Below are positions 56,525 to 64,000 of a DNA stretch of 64,000 bases, one piece after another. How positions within the stretch are numbered: the first letter of the stretch is position 1; the number at the start of each line of letters is the position of its first letter. A program made the position numbers and the translations under genes. Below the pieces are notes generated by a model. It saw only the letters and a program-made list of their open reading frames with translations, was not told the DNA's origin and made no database searches. The DNA lies in assembly GCF_900112605.1 (NCBI RefSeq), contig NZ_FOMJ01000007.1, forward strand, positions 94,185 to 158,184. The letters run 5' to 3'. This DNA comes from Thiohalospira halophila DSM 15071. Lineage in GTDB: Bacteria; Pseudomonadota; Gammaproteobacteria; Thiohalospirales; Thiohalospiraceae.

Positions 56525-56820
56525 CATGGAACGCTGATGCAAGGACGACATGATGGCCGTGGCGGCCATCGACCGGCTGTTCCACCGCGCCTGGAGATTG
56601 AGTCTACGGCTAGGCGCTGGGTGGCCGGGCGCTCACAGGCTCGCGGGAGGTTTTGGTCATAGGCGAACGCGCTCCGCTTTGCGGAGCAGCGGTAGGCAGG
56701 GAAGCAAGGGGTACGACGAAAGTCAGCAACTTACAAAATGGCTAGTAACGCCAAAAGGTGTGGGACACAGCGTGGGGCGCGGAGGGCGCGCCCGGTAACG
56801 TGCTGACTTACAAGATTAAC
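56525..56820. other. Gene-free segment between RES-Xre and tRNA-Ser
   Basis: These 296 bases hold no convincing gene; short open frames show no start, ribosome site or recognisable product. Two ACTTACAA copies (56729-56736 and 56806-56813) form a direct repeat. A GCTCCGC-TTT-GCGGAGC hairpin lies at 56671-56687 but has no T-run. The segment adjoins the 3' end of tRNA-Ser and may be the scar of an integration event. Confidence 0.5.
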
Positions 56821-56908
<88 letters not shown>

Positions 56909-57006
56909 GGATTGTCCTGCTGCGCGGGTCGACCGCGCCACAAGAAGCCGCTAGGATAAACGACCGTTTTCAGGCGTGCAATGAAGATCCCGGGGAGCCC
57001 TTCGGC

Positions 57007-57882
57007 ATGACCGAACCATCGGCAGACACCTCCGCCCTCGCCGATCAGTTGAGCCGCAACTCGACTCCCTATTCCGATCCCCTCGCCCGGGTCGACTGGG
57101 AGCAGCTGTCGCTGGACACCTTCTGGCTGCCGGAGCGGGCGCTTTCGCTCTACGGCCTGCCGGGCTACGAGCGCCTCACCGAGGGGCAGCGGCGCTCCCT
57201 CTCCCACTTCGAATTCCTCAACGCGGTGGAGGCCGGCCTCTGGCTGGAGGGGATCTTTATGCGCCGGATCGCCGCCTCGGTCCACCGGGACGACGGCGAT
57301 ACCGGCGACCTCCTCTACCACCTTCACGAGCTGCGCGAGGAGGCCGGCCACAGCCTGATGTTCGTGGAGCTGTATCAGCGCAGCGGCCTGCCCCGGCCGC
57401 CCACCGCCTTCCCCCGCCTGCGCCTGGGCAATCTCGTGGGCCGCGTGGCGCCCTTCGATTCCGCCGCCTTCTGGGTGGCGGTGCTCATCGGCGAGGAGGT
57501 CCCCGATCGGCTCAACCGGGCCATCCACAAGCACCGCAGCGAGGTGGACCCCGCCGCCCACGCCATCGCCCGCCTCCATACGCTGGACGAGGCGCGCCAC
57601 ATCGCCCACGCCAAGGACCGGCTGGAACAGCGGCTGGGCCGGCTCCCGGCATGGCGTCGGCGGGTGCTGAACCTGCCGGTGCAGCGCGTCTTCCGCCAGT
57701 TCGTGCGCGCCCTCTACCTGCCCGAGCCCGGCCTCTACGAGCTGGCCGGGCTGGAACAAGGCAGAAAGTGGGCCCGGGCCGCGGCCAGCAACCCCCACCG
57801 CACCGCCTTCATCGACGAGTGCGTGCGCACCACCCTCTCCACCCTGCGCAGCCACGGCTTCCGCCTGGACTGGCGCCGCTGA
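57007..57882 (+). CDS. AurF-like diiron protein
   Basis: The 291-residue helical protein carries the full ligand pattern of AurF-type diiron oxygenases: Glu75 or Glu81 in the first ligand helix, the ExxH pair Glu112-His115 (EEAGH), a Glu in LIGEEVPD (163-164), and the triad His191, Glu195, His198 (HTLDEARH). Three His with four carboxylates is typical of AurF/CmlI, which oxidise aryl amines; the substrate here is unknown. The ATG at 57007 follows a short leader after tRNA-Ser. It may be monocistronic, 75 bases before the next gene. Confidence 0.75.
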   Translation: MTEPSADTSALADQLSRNSTPYSDPLARVDWEQLSLDTFWLPERALSLYGLPGYERLTEGQRRSLSHFEFLNAVEAGLWLEGIFMRRIAASVHRDDGDTGDLLYHLHELREEAGHSLMFVELYQRSGLPRPPTAFPRLRLGNLVGRVAPFDSAAFWVAVLIGEEVPDRLNRAIHKHRSEVDPAAHAIARLHTLDEARHIAHAKDRLEQRLGRLPAWRRRVLNLPVQRVFRQFVRALYLPEPGLYELAGLEQGRKWARAAASNPHRTAFIDECVRTTLSTLRSHGFRLDWRR

Positions 57883-57957
57883 TCCTGCCTCCGGGGCTGG
57901 TCTGTACGGCCGGGAAATCCTAGAGTAGGCCCCCTGAACCCCGGGGGAGCCAAAGGA

Positions 57958-59379
57958 ATGCAGAAGAAGAAGGTGATTCTCGGCGCCGCCGCTGCCGCGG
58001 TGGTGCTAGCGGGCGCTCACTACGGCGGCGCGACACTCATTGGTCCGAAGGTGGAGGATCGCTTCCGCGCCGAGATCCAGCGGCTGGACACCCTGGACCA
58101 GCGCGCCACCATCCGCATCTCGGACTATCAGGCCGGGCGGCTGACCTCCACCGCGGAGGTCATGGTCCGCCCCGCCGCGCTGGCATCCAGCGCGAAGGGC
58201 GCAAAGACCAAGAACGCGGACCAGGGGCCCCTCCCCGGCATCCGCTTCGACGTGACCCTGGAGCACGGCCCGCTCCTGGCCCGTCTGCCGCTACCCTTCG
58301 GCGCCGTGGGCTTCGAGGCCACCGCCCACCCCGACGAGGCGCTGCGCCAGGCCCTGGCCGACGAGATCGCACCGGCCCCCGAGACCGACACCACGCTGCT
58401 CACGGTCTCCGGCCGCGGCGGCTTCACCGGCACCATCTCCGGTGACTTCCACTCCGCCCCCTTCTCCGCCAGCGTCGTGGAGGAAGAACTCTCCCTGGAC
58501 TGGGGCGGCATGACCGGCTCCTTCAGCACCGACCGGGACTCCCTCGGCCTGACCGCCGATGCCCCCAGCGGCGAGCTGCAGGAGGGCACCGGCAACCGCT
58601 TCCGGCTCACCGACCTCCACCTCGAGGCGGAGGGCACCACCACCGACGGCCCCTACCTCCTGGGCCACCAGTCCCTCACCGCCGGCTCCGTGGAGGCCCT
58701 CGCCCCCGAGGGCGAGATCGGCATCGAGGAGCTGATGGTCACCAGCCACCTGGACCGGGAGGAAGGCGGCCTGCGCGTGGGCTTCGAGACCGAGGCCACC
58801 GCCCTGCGGCTCCGGGGCCGGGACCTGGCCAACCCGGTGGACTGGAAGGACGTGCGGCTGGAGGCCGCCCTCGCGGGCGTGGATGCCAATGCCTACGGTG
58901 AGCTGGCACAGGTGGTCCAGGACTACCCGGGCCAGGTCCCCGAGGCGGTGCTGCGCGGCCGGGTGCTGCCGGCGGTCCAGACCATCCTTGCCGGCCGTCC
59001 CCACCTGACCCTGGAGGAGGCCCGCGCCACCAATGCCGAAGGCACGCTGGAGGCGACCGGCGAGGCCTCCTTTAGCGACGGGTCCCGCCCCGATATCAAC
59101 CGACCGCGCACCCTGGTGGAGGCGCTGGACGCCCGGCTGACCCTGGATGCACCGGCCGCCGCAGTGAAGGCCAACCTGCGCCGGAGCCTGACCAGCCAGG
59201 GCCGCTCCGAGGAGCTGGCCACTCGCCAGGCGGAGATGCTGGTGGATGCCCTGGCCGCCGATGGCTACCTCAAGGCGGAGGGCGAAGACCGCTACCGGAC
59301 CGAGATCACCTTCCGCGGCTCGCAGCTCCTGGTGAACGGCCAACCGGCGCTGGGACTCATGGGGGTCCTGATGCAGTAG
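57958..59379 (+). CDS. DUF945 (YdgA-like) periplasmic protein
   Basis: The 473-residue protein begins with a basic N-terminus and an uncleaved-looking hydrophobic segment (VILGAAAAAVVLAGAHYGGATLIG, about 6-29), the start typical of DUF945/YdgA. The rest is predicted periplasmic, beta-rich, with repeated long-strand segments (GIRFDVTLEHGPLLARLPLPFG, TLLTVSGRGGFTGTISGDFHSAP) and a final helical section. AAAGGA precedes the ATG. The biochemical function is unknown; the architecture resembles AsmA-like lipid or envelope-maintenance proteins. Confidence 0.85.
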   Translation: MQKKKVILGAAAAAVVLAGAHYGGATLIGPKVEDRFRAEIQRLDTLDQRATIRISDYQAGRLTSTAEVMVRPAALASSAKGAKTKNADQGPLPGIRFDVTLEHGPLLARLPLPFGAVGFEATAHPDEALRQALADEIAPAPETDTTLLTVSGRGGFTGTISGDFHSAPFSASVVEEELSLDWGGMTGSFSTDRDSLGLTADAPSGELQEGTGNRFRLTDLHLEAEGTTTDGPYLLGHQSLTAGSVEALAPEGEIGIEELMVTSHLDREEGGLRVGFETEATALRLRGRDLANPVDWKDVRLEAALAGVDANAYGELAQVVQDYPGQVPEAVLRGRVLPAVQTILAGRPHLTLEEARATNAEGTLEATGEASFSDGSRPDINRPRTLVEALDARLTLDAPAAAVKANLRRSLTSQGRSEELATRQAEMLVDALAADGYLKAEGEDRYRTEITFRGSQLLVNGQPALGLMGVLMQ

Positions 59380-59385
59380 ACGGCA

Positions 59386-60282
59386 GTGACCGTGCGATAT
59401 CTGCTGGCCGGCCTCGCCCTGCTCCTGGGCACCGCGCCGGCCGCCGCCACCTCGCCGGCGCTGCTGGCCACGGGCAGCTTCTTCGTCCCCGGCGTGGGCC
59501 AGTTCATCAACGGTGAACCGGTAAAGGGCAGCCTCCACCTGGCGACCTACGGTACCGCCGCCGGCATCGCCACTCACTACCAGACCCGGGACGACTACAT
59601 CGAGCGGGAAGACCGCTACGATGAAGACGACCTGACCATCACCACCAACCGGACCAGCGAGCGCGCCGACCTCTTCGCGTCGGTCGCCAGCAATACCCGC
59701 TTCTACTCGGCCTACGACGCCTACCGTGAGCGCCGGGCGATGCGGGGGAACCTCGGCTACAGCACGCCGATCTCCGACGAGGGCTTCCAGGACCTGGCCA
59801 CGGCTCCCTTCGCGGCTCGTTACCTCAGCCGGCCAACGACCTTCATCCCCATCGCCATCGCCGCCTCCGGCCTGCTGCTCCCGGCGGAGGATTCCTGGGT
59901 TACCCGCACCCGGGGCGGGCTCACCCGCACCGAGGCGGGAGCCATGTTGCTCCCCCGCCACGGCGCCGTTGCCCTGGGGGAGGAGGCCTTCTTCCGGGGG
60001 ATCCTCAACAACGAATTCCACCACCAGTTCGGCCCGTGGTGGGGGACGACGGCATCCTCGGTAGGCTTCGGCCTGGCCCACTCCGGCAATGGCCTGTCGG
60101 CCAATGCGGCCGTGGCCACCGCCTACGGGGCCTACCTCGGCTGGCTGCACCAGCACAACGACTACCGACTGGGGGAGAACGTGGCCGTCCACTTCTGGTG
60201 GAACGTCCTGTTATCCGCCGCGGCCCTGCGGCACGACCCGGAAGAGCGCACGGCGGTAGTGCGGTGGGAATTCCGCTTCTGA
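59386..60282 (+). CDS. CAAX-type (CPBP) intramembrane protease with signal-like N-terminus
   Basis: The 298-residue protein has the CPBP glutamic protease motifs: GEEAFFRG with Glu199-Glu200 and Arg204, GLAHSG with His232, and HFWWN with His269 and Asn273. Only about four hydrophobic segments are obvious, fewer than usual. The N-terminus (residues 3-22, ending PAAAT) resembles a signal peptide and is followed by an amphipathic FFVPGVGQF stretch and an acidic insertion (DDYIEREDRYDEDD). GTG at 59386 is the first possible start, a second GTG lies 6 bases later. Substrate unknown; it starts 6 bases after the DUF945 gene. Confidence 0.8.
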   Translation: MTVRYLLAGLALLLGTAPAAATSPALLATGSFFVPGVGQFINGEPVKGSLHLATYGTAAGIATHYQTRDDYIEREDRYDEDDLTITTNRTSERADLFASVASNTRFYSAYDAYRERRAMRGNLGYSTPISDEGFQDLATAPFAARYLSRPTTFIPIAIAASGLLLPAEDSWVTRTRGGLTRTEAGAMLLPRHGAVALGEEAFFRGILNNEFHHQFGPWWGTTASSVGFGLAHSGNGLSANAAVATAYGAYLGWLHQHNDYRLGENVAVHFWWNVLLSAAALRHDPEERTAVVRWEFRF

Positions 60283-60286
60283 GGGG

Positions 60287-60520
60287 CTACTTCAGGTACT
60301 CGTAGAGCTCGTCCTTCAGCTCCAGCCGGCGCTTCTTGAGATCTTCCATGCTCTCGTCGGTCAGCGGCTCACCCTCCTGCTCCAACCGCTCGACCTTCTT
60401 GGTGAGCTCGTCGTACTCCTCCATCAGGCGATGGAAGTGGTTGTCCGAGACCTTGAGCTCGTGGATGCGATCCCGCTGCTCCGGGAATTCGAGGACGAGG
60501 GTATGGTGTTCGCCAAGCAT
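60287..60520 (-). CDS. DUF465 (YdcH-like) small coiled-coil protein
   Basis: This 77-residue, charged, almost fully helical protein matches the DUF465/YdcH pattern (HELKVSDNHFHRLMEEYDELTKKVERLE, then LKKRRLELKDELYEYL). It probably forms a coiled-coil dimer. Function is unknown. It is convergent with the protease gene, 4 bases apart. Confidence 0.88.
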   Translation of the reverse strand: MLGEHHTLVLEFPEQRDRIHELKVSDNHFHRLMEEYDELTKKVERLEQEGEPLTDESMEDLKKRRLELKDELYEYLK

Positions 60521-60593
60521 GGGCGGCTCCTGACTGGGTACGTGGATAGCCTACCACTCTGCCACCCTGCCCCGGGCAAGGAAAGGTCGCGCC

Positions 60594-61586
60594 CTACCCG
60601 GCGTCGCGGATCGTCGCCAGCCGGCGCACCGTCTCCAGGGTCACTGCCGGGTCGAAGGTCTGGGCGGTGACCATGATCTCGTCGGCGGCCGTCTTCGTCA
60701 GGAAATCGGCGAATTGCTGGCGGGCCGTCTCCGGGCTGCCAACCACGGAGGCCGTGAGCCAGGCCCGGATGCGGTCGCGCTCGTCCGGCTCCCAGAGGGC
60801 GTCCATGTCCTCCACCGGCGGCGGCATCGGGCCCGGCGTCCGCCCCCGCGCCATGCCCAGGAACTGCTGCTCCACCGAGCTGAAGTAGTAGCGCGCCTCG
60901 GCGTCGGTCTCCGCCACCACGGCGTTCATGGCGACCATGGCGTAGGGCTCGGCCAGGGTCTCCGACGGCTGGAACTCGTCCCGGTAGCGCGCCAGGGCCG
61001 TGAAGAGTTCCGCCGGGGCGAAGTGGGCCGCGAAGGCGTAGGGCAGCCCCAGGCTCGCCGCCAGCCCGGCGCTGGCCGGGCTGGAGCCCAGCACCCAGAC
61101 GGGGATGTCCAGCCCGGTGCCCGGCACGGCCTGGACCGGCCGCCATCCGTCCAGCGGCCGGAGATAACCGCGCAGCTCCTCCAGGTCCTCGGCGAAGCGC
61201 TCCGCCCCCTCCACGCTGCCGCGGCGCAGGGCGCGGACCGTCCGCTGGCCGGAGCCCGGCGCCCGACCCAGACCCAGGTCGATGCGGCCGGGATGGAGGC
61301 TCTCCAGGGTCCCGAACTGCTCCGCCACCACCAGCGGCGCGTGGTTGGGCAGCATCACCCCGCCCGAGCCCACGCGGATGGAGTCGGTGTGCTCGGCCAC
61401 GTGGCCGATGAGCACCGCCGTGGCCGAGCTGCCGATACCGGTCATGTTGTGGTGCTCCGCCAGCCAGAAGCGGCGATACCCACTGGCCTCCGCCACCTGC
61501 GCCAGCTCCGTGGTGGCCCGGTAGGCAGCGGCGGCATCACTACCCTGGCGGATGGGGGCGAGATCGAGGAGGGAAAGGGGGACCAT
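60594..61586 (-). CDS. Luciferase-like flavin-dependent monooxygenase
   Basis: The 330-residue TIM-barrel protein belongs to the bacterial luciferase-like (LLM) class, YhbW/MsnO8 group. Motifs include [12 protein letters not shown] at the N-terminus, [49 protein letters not shown] and [11 protein letters not shown]. It uses reduced FMN and oxygen; substrate unknown. The ATG at 61586 starts the conserved MVPLSLLDL. It stands alone, minus strand, between DUF465 and the copper ATPase. Confidence 0.88.
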   Translation of the reverse strand: MVPLSLLDLAPIRQGSDAAAAYRATTELAQVAEASGYRRFWLAEHHNMTGIGSSATAVLIGHVAEHTDSIRVGSGGVMLPNHAPLVVAEQFGTLESLHPGRIDLGLGRAPGSGQRTVRALRRGSVEGAERFAEDLEELRGYLRPLDGWRPVQAVPGTGLDIPVWVLGSSPASAGLAASLGLPYAFAAHFAPAELFTALARYRDEFQPSETLAEPYAMVAMNAVVAETDAEARYYFSSVEQQFLGMARGRTPGPMPPPVEDMDALWEPDERDRIRAWLTASVVGSPETARQQFADFLTKTAADEIMVTAQTFDPAVTLETVRRLATIRDAG

Positions 61587-61690
61587 GGATATCTCCGGAC
61601 GCGGGAACGGGCGACCACAGGAGACTACGGCCACCCCTCCCGCTTCAACCGGTAGCGCATCGGGCCATTTGGGCGCTCAGACCGCGAGGC

Positions 61691-63655
61691 TCAATGGGCG
61701 ACGGCCGCTCCCCCGGGCCGGAACCGCTCCAGCAGCTTGGCGTTGATGGCCACGATGACGGTGGAGACCGACATCACCGCTGCCCCCACCGCCGGCGGCA
61801 TGAGGAAGCCGACGCCGTAGAGGACCCCGGCGGCCAGGGGGATGGCGACGATGTTGTAGCCGGCCGCCCACCACAGGTTCTGGATCATCTTGCGGTAGGT
61901 GGCGGCGGAGAGTTCGACCACCGCGGCCACGTCGCGCGGATCGGAGTTGACCAGAATGATGTCCGCCGACTCCACCGCCACGTCGGTGCCGGCGCCGATG
62001 GCGATCCCCACGTCGGCCTCCACTAGGGCCGGGGCATCGTTGACGCCATCGCCCACCATGGCCACTGCCAGGCCGCGCTCGGCCACCTCGCGGATCTTCG
62101 CCGCCTTCTGGTCGGGGAGCACCTCGGCGAAGAAATCGTCCAGGCCCAGTTCCCCGGCCACGGCGCGGGCCACCGGCTCGGAATCGCCGGTGAGCATCAT
62201 GCACTGGATGCCCATGGCCTTGAGCCGGTCGATGGCCGCCCGCGACTCCTCGCGCACGATGTCCGCCAGGGCGACGGCGCCCACCGCCTCGCCGTCGCGC
62301 ACCACGTAGACCACGGTCCGGCCCTGACCGGCCAGCTCGCCGGGCCGCTCACTGCCGACCTCAAGGCCCTCGCGCTCGATGTAGCCGGGGCTGACCACGC
62401 GGACATCGGCCCCGTCCACCCGCGCCTCCACGCCCTCACCGGGCAGGTTCCGGAAGTCGTCGGCCCGGGGTACCGATAGTCCGCGCTCCTCTGCCGCCTC
62501 CGCGATCCCCCGCGCGATGGGATGCTCCGACTGACCCTCCAGCGCGGCCGCCAGGCCCAGGACCTCGTCCTCCCCCGCCTCGCCCAGGACCACCACCTCG
62601 CTGACCCCGAAACGGCCCTCGGTGAGGGTGCCGGTCTTGTCGAAGACGATGGCGTCGACGTCCCGGGCGCGTTCGAAGGCGGCCCGATCGCGGATGAGCA
62701 GCCCGTGCCGGGCGGCCCGGGTGGTGGACACGGCCACCACCAGCGGCACCGCCAGCCCCAGGGCATGCGGGCAGGTGATGACCATGACCGTTACCATGCG
62801 CTCCAGGGAGAAGTCGAAGGGAAAGCCGGCGGCCCACCACACGGCGAGGGTGGCCACGCCCACGGTGAGGGCGATGTAGGTTAGCCAGGCGGCGGCGCGG
62901 TTGGCCAGGTCCTGGGTACGGGAGCGCGAGGACTGGGCCTGGCGCACCATGTCGATAACCTGGGAAAGGTAGGTCTCCGCCCCCGTCTTCTCGATGCGGA
63001 GAGTAAGCGCCCCCTCACCATTCACCGCGCCGCCGATGGTCTCGTCGCCCGGGCCCTTGCGCACGGGGGTGGACTCGCCGGTGAGCATGGCCTCGTTGAC
63101 GCTGGAGGTGCCCTGCTGGACCACGCCGTCGGTGGGCACCTTCTCCCCGGGTCGTACACGCACCCGGTCCCCGGGCTGCAGCTGGTCCACCGGCACATCC
63201 TCGGTCTCCCCGTTGCCGGTGAGCCGGTGCGCCGTGGCCGGCAGGAGCTTGACCAGCGCCTCCACGGCCCCGGAGGCGCCCATCACCGAGCGCATCTCGA
63301 TCCAGTGGCCCAGGAGCATGACGTCCACCAGGGTAGCCAGCTCCCAGAAGAACATCCGGCCGGCCAGCCCGAACACCACCGCCGAGGAGTAGAGGAAGGC
63401 CACCCCAATGGCCAGGCCGATGAGGGTCATCATGCCCGGCTGGTGCTGCTTGATCTCAGAGGCCAGGCCCGCCAGGAAGGGCCAGCCGCCGTAGACGAAC
63501 ACCACGGCGGAGAGCCCGAACAGCACATAACGGGCCCCCGGGAAGGCAAGGGCCCCGGTCAGAGCCAGGAAATCCTGGATCATGGGCGAGAGGGCGAGGA
63601 TCGGGACGGTCAGGACCAGCGATACCCAGAAGCGGCGCCGGAAGTCGGCGATCAT
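61691..63655 (-). CDS. CopB-type copper-translocating P1B-ATPase (5' end disrupted)
   Basis: The 654 residues from the ATG at 63655 form a complete P1B-type ATPase core: TGES actuator loop at 192-195, metal motif CPH at 295-297 in helix 6, phosphorylation site DKTGT with Asp339, HP loop SEHPIA, and GDGVNDAPAL. The CPH motif marks the CopB subclass exporting Cu(+) or Cu(2+) and perhaps Ag(+). Upstream, the same frame continues through a His-rich segment (HHEHAHHDHGA) typical of CopB N-termini, but then runs into the IS end at about 63717 with no start codon. The native start appears lost; translation may now begin at 63655. Confidence 0.88.
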   Translation of the reverse strand: MIADFRRRFWVSLVLTVPILALSPMIQDFLALTGALAFPGARYVLFGLSAVVFVYGGWPFLAGLASEIKQHQPGMMTLIGLAIGVAFLYSSAVVFGLAGRMFFWELATLVDVMLLGHWIEMRSVMGASGAVEALVKLLPATAHRLTGNGETEDVPVDQLQPGDRVRVRPGEKVPTDGVVQQGTSSVNEAMLTGESTPVRKGPGDETIGGAVNGEGALTLRIEKTGAETYLSQVIDMVRQAQSSRSRTQDLANRAAAWLTYIALTVGVATLAVWWAAGFPFDFSLERMVTVMVITCPHALGLAVPLVVAVSTTRAARHGLLIRDRAAFERARDVDAIVFDKTGTLTEGRFGVSEVVVLGEAGEDEVLGLAAALEGQSEHPIARGIAEAAEERGLSVPRADDFRNLPGEGVEARVDGADVRVVSPGYIEREGLEVGSERPGELAGQGRTVVYVVRDGEAVGAVALADIVREESRAAIDRLKAMGIQCMMLTGDSEPVARAVAGELGLDDFFAEVLPDQKAAKIREVAERGLAVAMVGDGVNDAPALVEADVGIAIGAGTDVAVESADIILVNSDPRDVAAVVELSAATYRKMIQNLWWAAGYNIVAIPLAAGVLYGVGFLMPPAVGAAVMSVSTVIVAINAKLLERFRPGGAAVAH

Positions 63656-63716
63656 GGCCCCGTGATCGTGGTGCGCGTGCTCGTGGTGCGGTTGGCTGCC
63701 GGCAGGGTCGTCGGAC

Positions 63717-64000
63717 TGGGGTGGACCCCGATCGCTGGACCACGGAGGGGCGCTGAGAAGTAAAGACCGGAGGCCTCTCCATCGGGTTCATGGGTCCGGC
63801 TGAGAGGTCCAGTGGACCTCGGCCGGGGTTCGGCGGTCAAGGGCACTATGCGGCCGCTGCTCGTTGTAGAAGCGGAAGTAGCGGTGCAGGCCGGCTTCCA
63901 GCTCGGCGGGCGTCTCGTAGCCCCGCAGGTAGATGTCCTCGTACTTCACGGTCCGCCACAGCCGCTCCACGAAGACATTGTCCAGCGCCCGGCCACGGCC
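63717..64000 (-). mobile_element. Right part of an IS3-family insertion sequence (continues past window)
   Basis: The transposase C-terminus runs into the window edge on the minus strand. Its downstream flank reaches a likely terminal end near 63717, where the plus strand reads TGGGGTGGACCCCGATCG. The boundary is set by where the disrupted copper-ATPase reading frame stops making sense and by the 5'-TG end rule for IS3 elements. The far end is outside the window. Confidence 0.65.
63788..64000 (-). CDS. IS3-family transposase OrfB, C-terminal part (5' end outside window)
   Basis: The visible 70 residues are the end of an rve integrase core: RALDNVFVERLWRTVKYEDIYLRGY holds the last catalytic Glu of the DDE triad (in FVERLWRT), and the end FYNEQRPHSALDRRTPAEVHW is characteristic of IS3-family OrfB. 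The frame is open to the window edge. It lies on the same strand as, and upstream of, the copper ATPase, so transcription from the IS could read into it. Confidence 0.9.
   Translation of the reverse strand, partial: GRGRALDNVFVERLWRTVKYEDIYLRGYETPAELEAGLHRYFRFYNEQRPHSALDRRTPAEVHWTSQPDP

Noticed and set aside
56671..56687. GCTCCGC-TTT-GCGGAGC hairpin as terminator of tRNA-Ser
   Set aside because: It is more than 130 bases from the tRNA and has no T-run on the minus strand.

Overview
The window is very GC-rich, densely packed bacterial chromosome. Gene content and order are those of a gammaproteobacterium: ffh-rpsP-rimM-trmD-rplS, rnr-rlmB-rpsF-priB-rpsR-rplI-dnaB-alr, htpG-miaA-hfq-hflX-hflK-hflC-purA with hisZ, ffs-dnaX-ybaB-recR, ppsR/ppsA and orn. 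Proteins are rich in Glu, Asp, Ala and Arg, GTG starts are frequent, and many genes overlap by 4-14 bases. An acidic proteome in a GC-rich gammaproteobacterium suggests a halophile such as an Ectothiorhodospiraceae relative (Halorhodospira/Thiohalospira type). That assignment is inference from composition.

Layout. 1-1700: the right end of a P2-like prophage (tail gene D, then an orphan membrane protein) and a short AT-rich boundary before pyrD. 1701-8221: pyrD and serB (convergent), a four-gene set of pentapeptide-repeat lipoprotein, ABC exporter and small unknown protein, then xerD and an Ogt-like repair protein. 8211-13439: minus-strand translation block (ffh, rpsP, rimM, trmD, rplS) ending in a periplasmic TPR protein. 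13467-16990: class II cyclic-nucleotide phosphodiesterase, CcsA-like protein, CorB-like protein and a PilZ protein. 16987-19972: radA, an Rrf2 regulator, a long Nudix protein and bolA. 20054-28033: alr, dnaB, ribosomal proteins L9, S18 and S6 with priB, rlmB and rnr. 28187-28375: tRNA-Leu(CAG) with promoter and terminator. 28439-37931: the purA/hisZ/hflCK/hflX/hfq/miaA/htpG block, headed by a sigma-32-like promoter. 38101-43044: phosphoglucomutase and the PEP synthase pair ppsR/ppsA. 43067-48054: two divergent Crp/Fnr paralogues, a NifU-domain protein, a sulfurtransferase, fliA, a small Cys protein, orn and a small cytochrome c. 48058-51842: motB, motA and a HDOD-GAF protein. 51839-55006: recR, ybaB, dnaX and the 4.5S SRP RNA.

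55007-56908 looks accessory: an orphan Xre regulator, a RES-Xre toxin-antitoxin pair with a clear palindromic operator, and a gene-free stretch ending at the 3' end of tRNA-Ser(GGA), a typical island attachment position. 57007-61586 holds an AurF-like diiron protein, a DUF945 protein, an atypical CAAX-type protease, a DUF465 protein and a luciferase-like flavoprotein. The window closes with a CopB-type copper P-ATPase whose 5' end is fused to the end of an IS3-family element.

Most of the window is housekeeping. The parts most worth following are the prophage edge, the pentapeptide/ABC set, the divergent Crp pair with its neighbours, the tRNA-Ser-linked segment, and the IS insertion at the copper ATPase. 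I saw no CRISPR array, rRNA, tmRNA or riboswitch.
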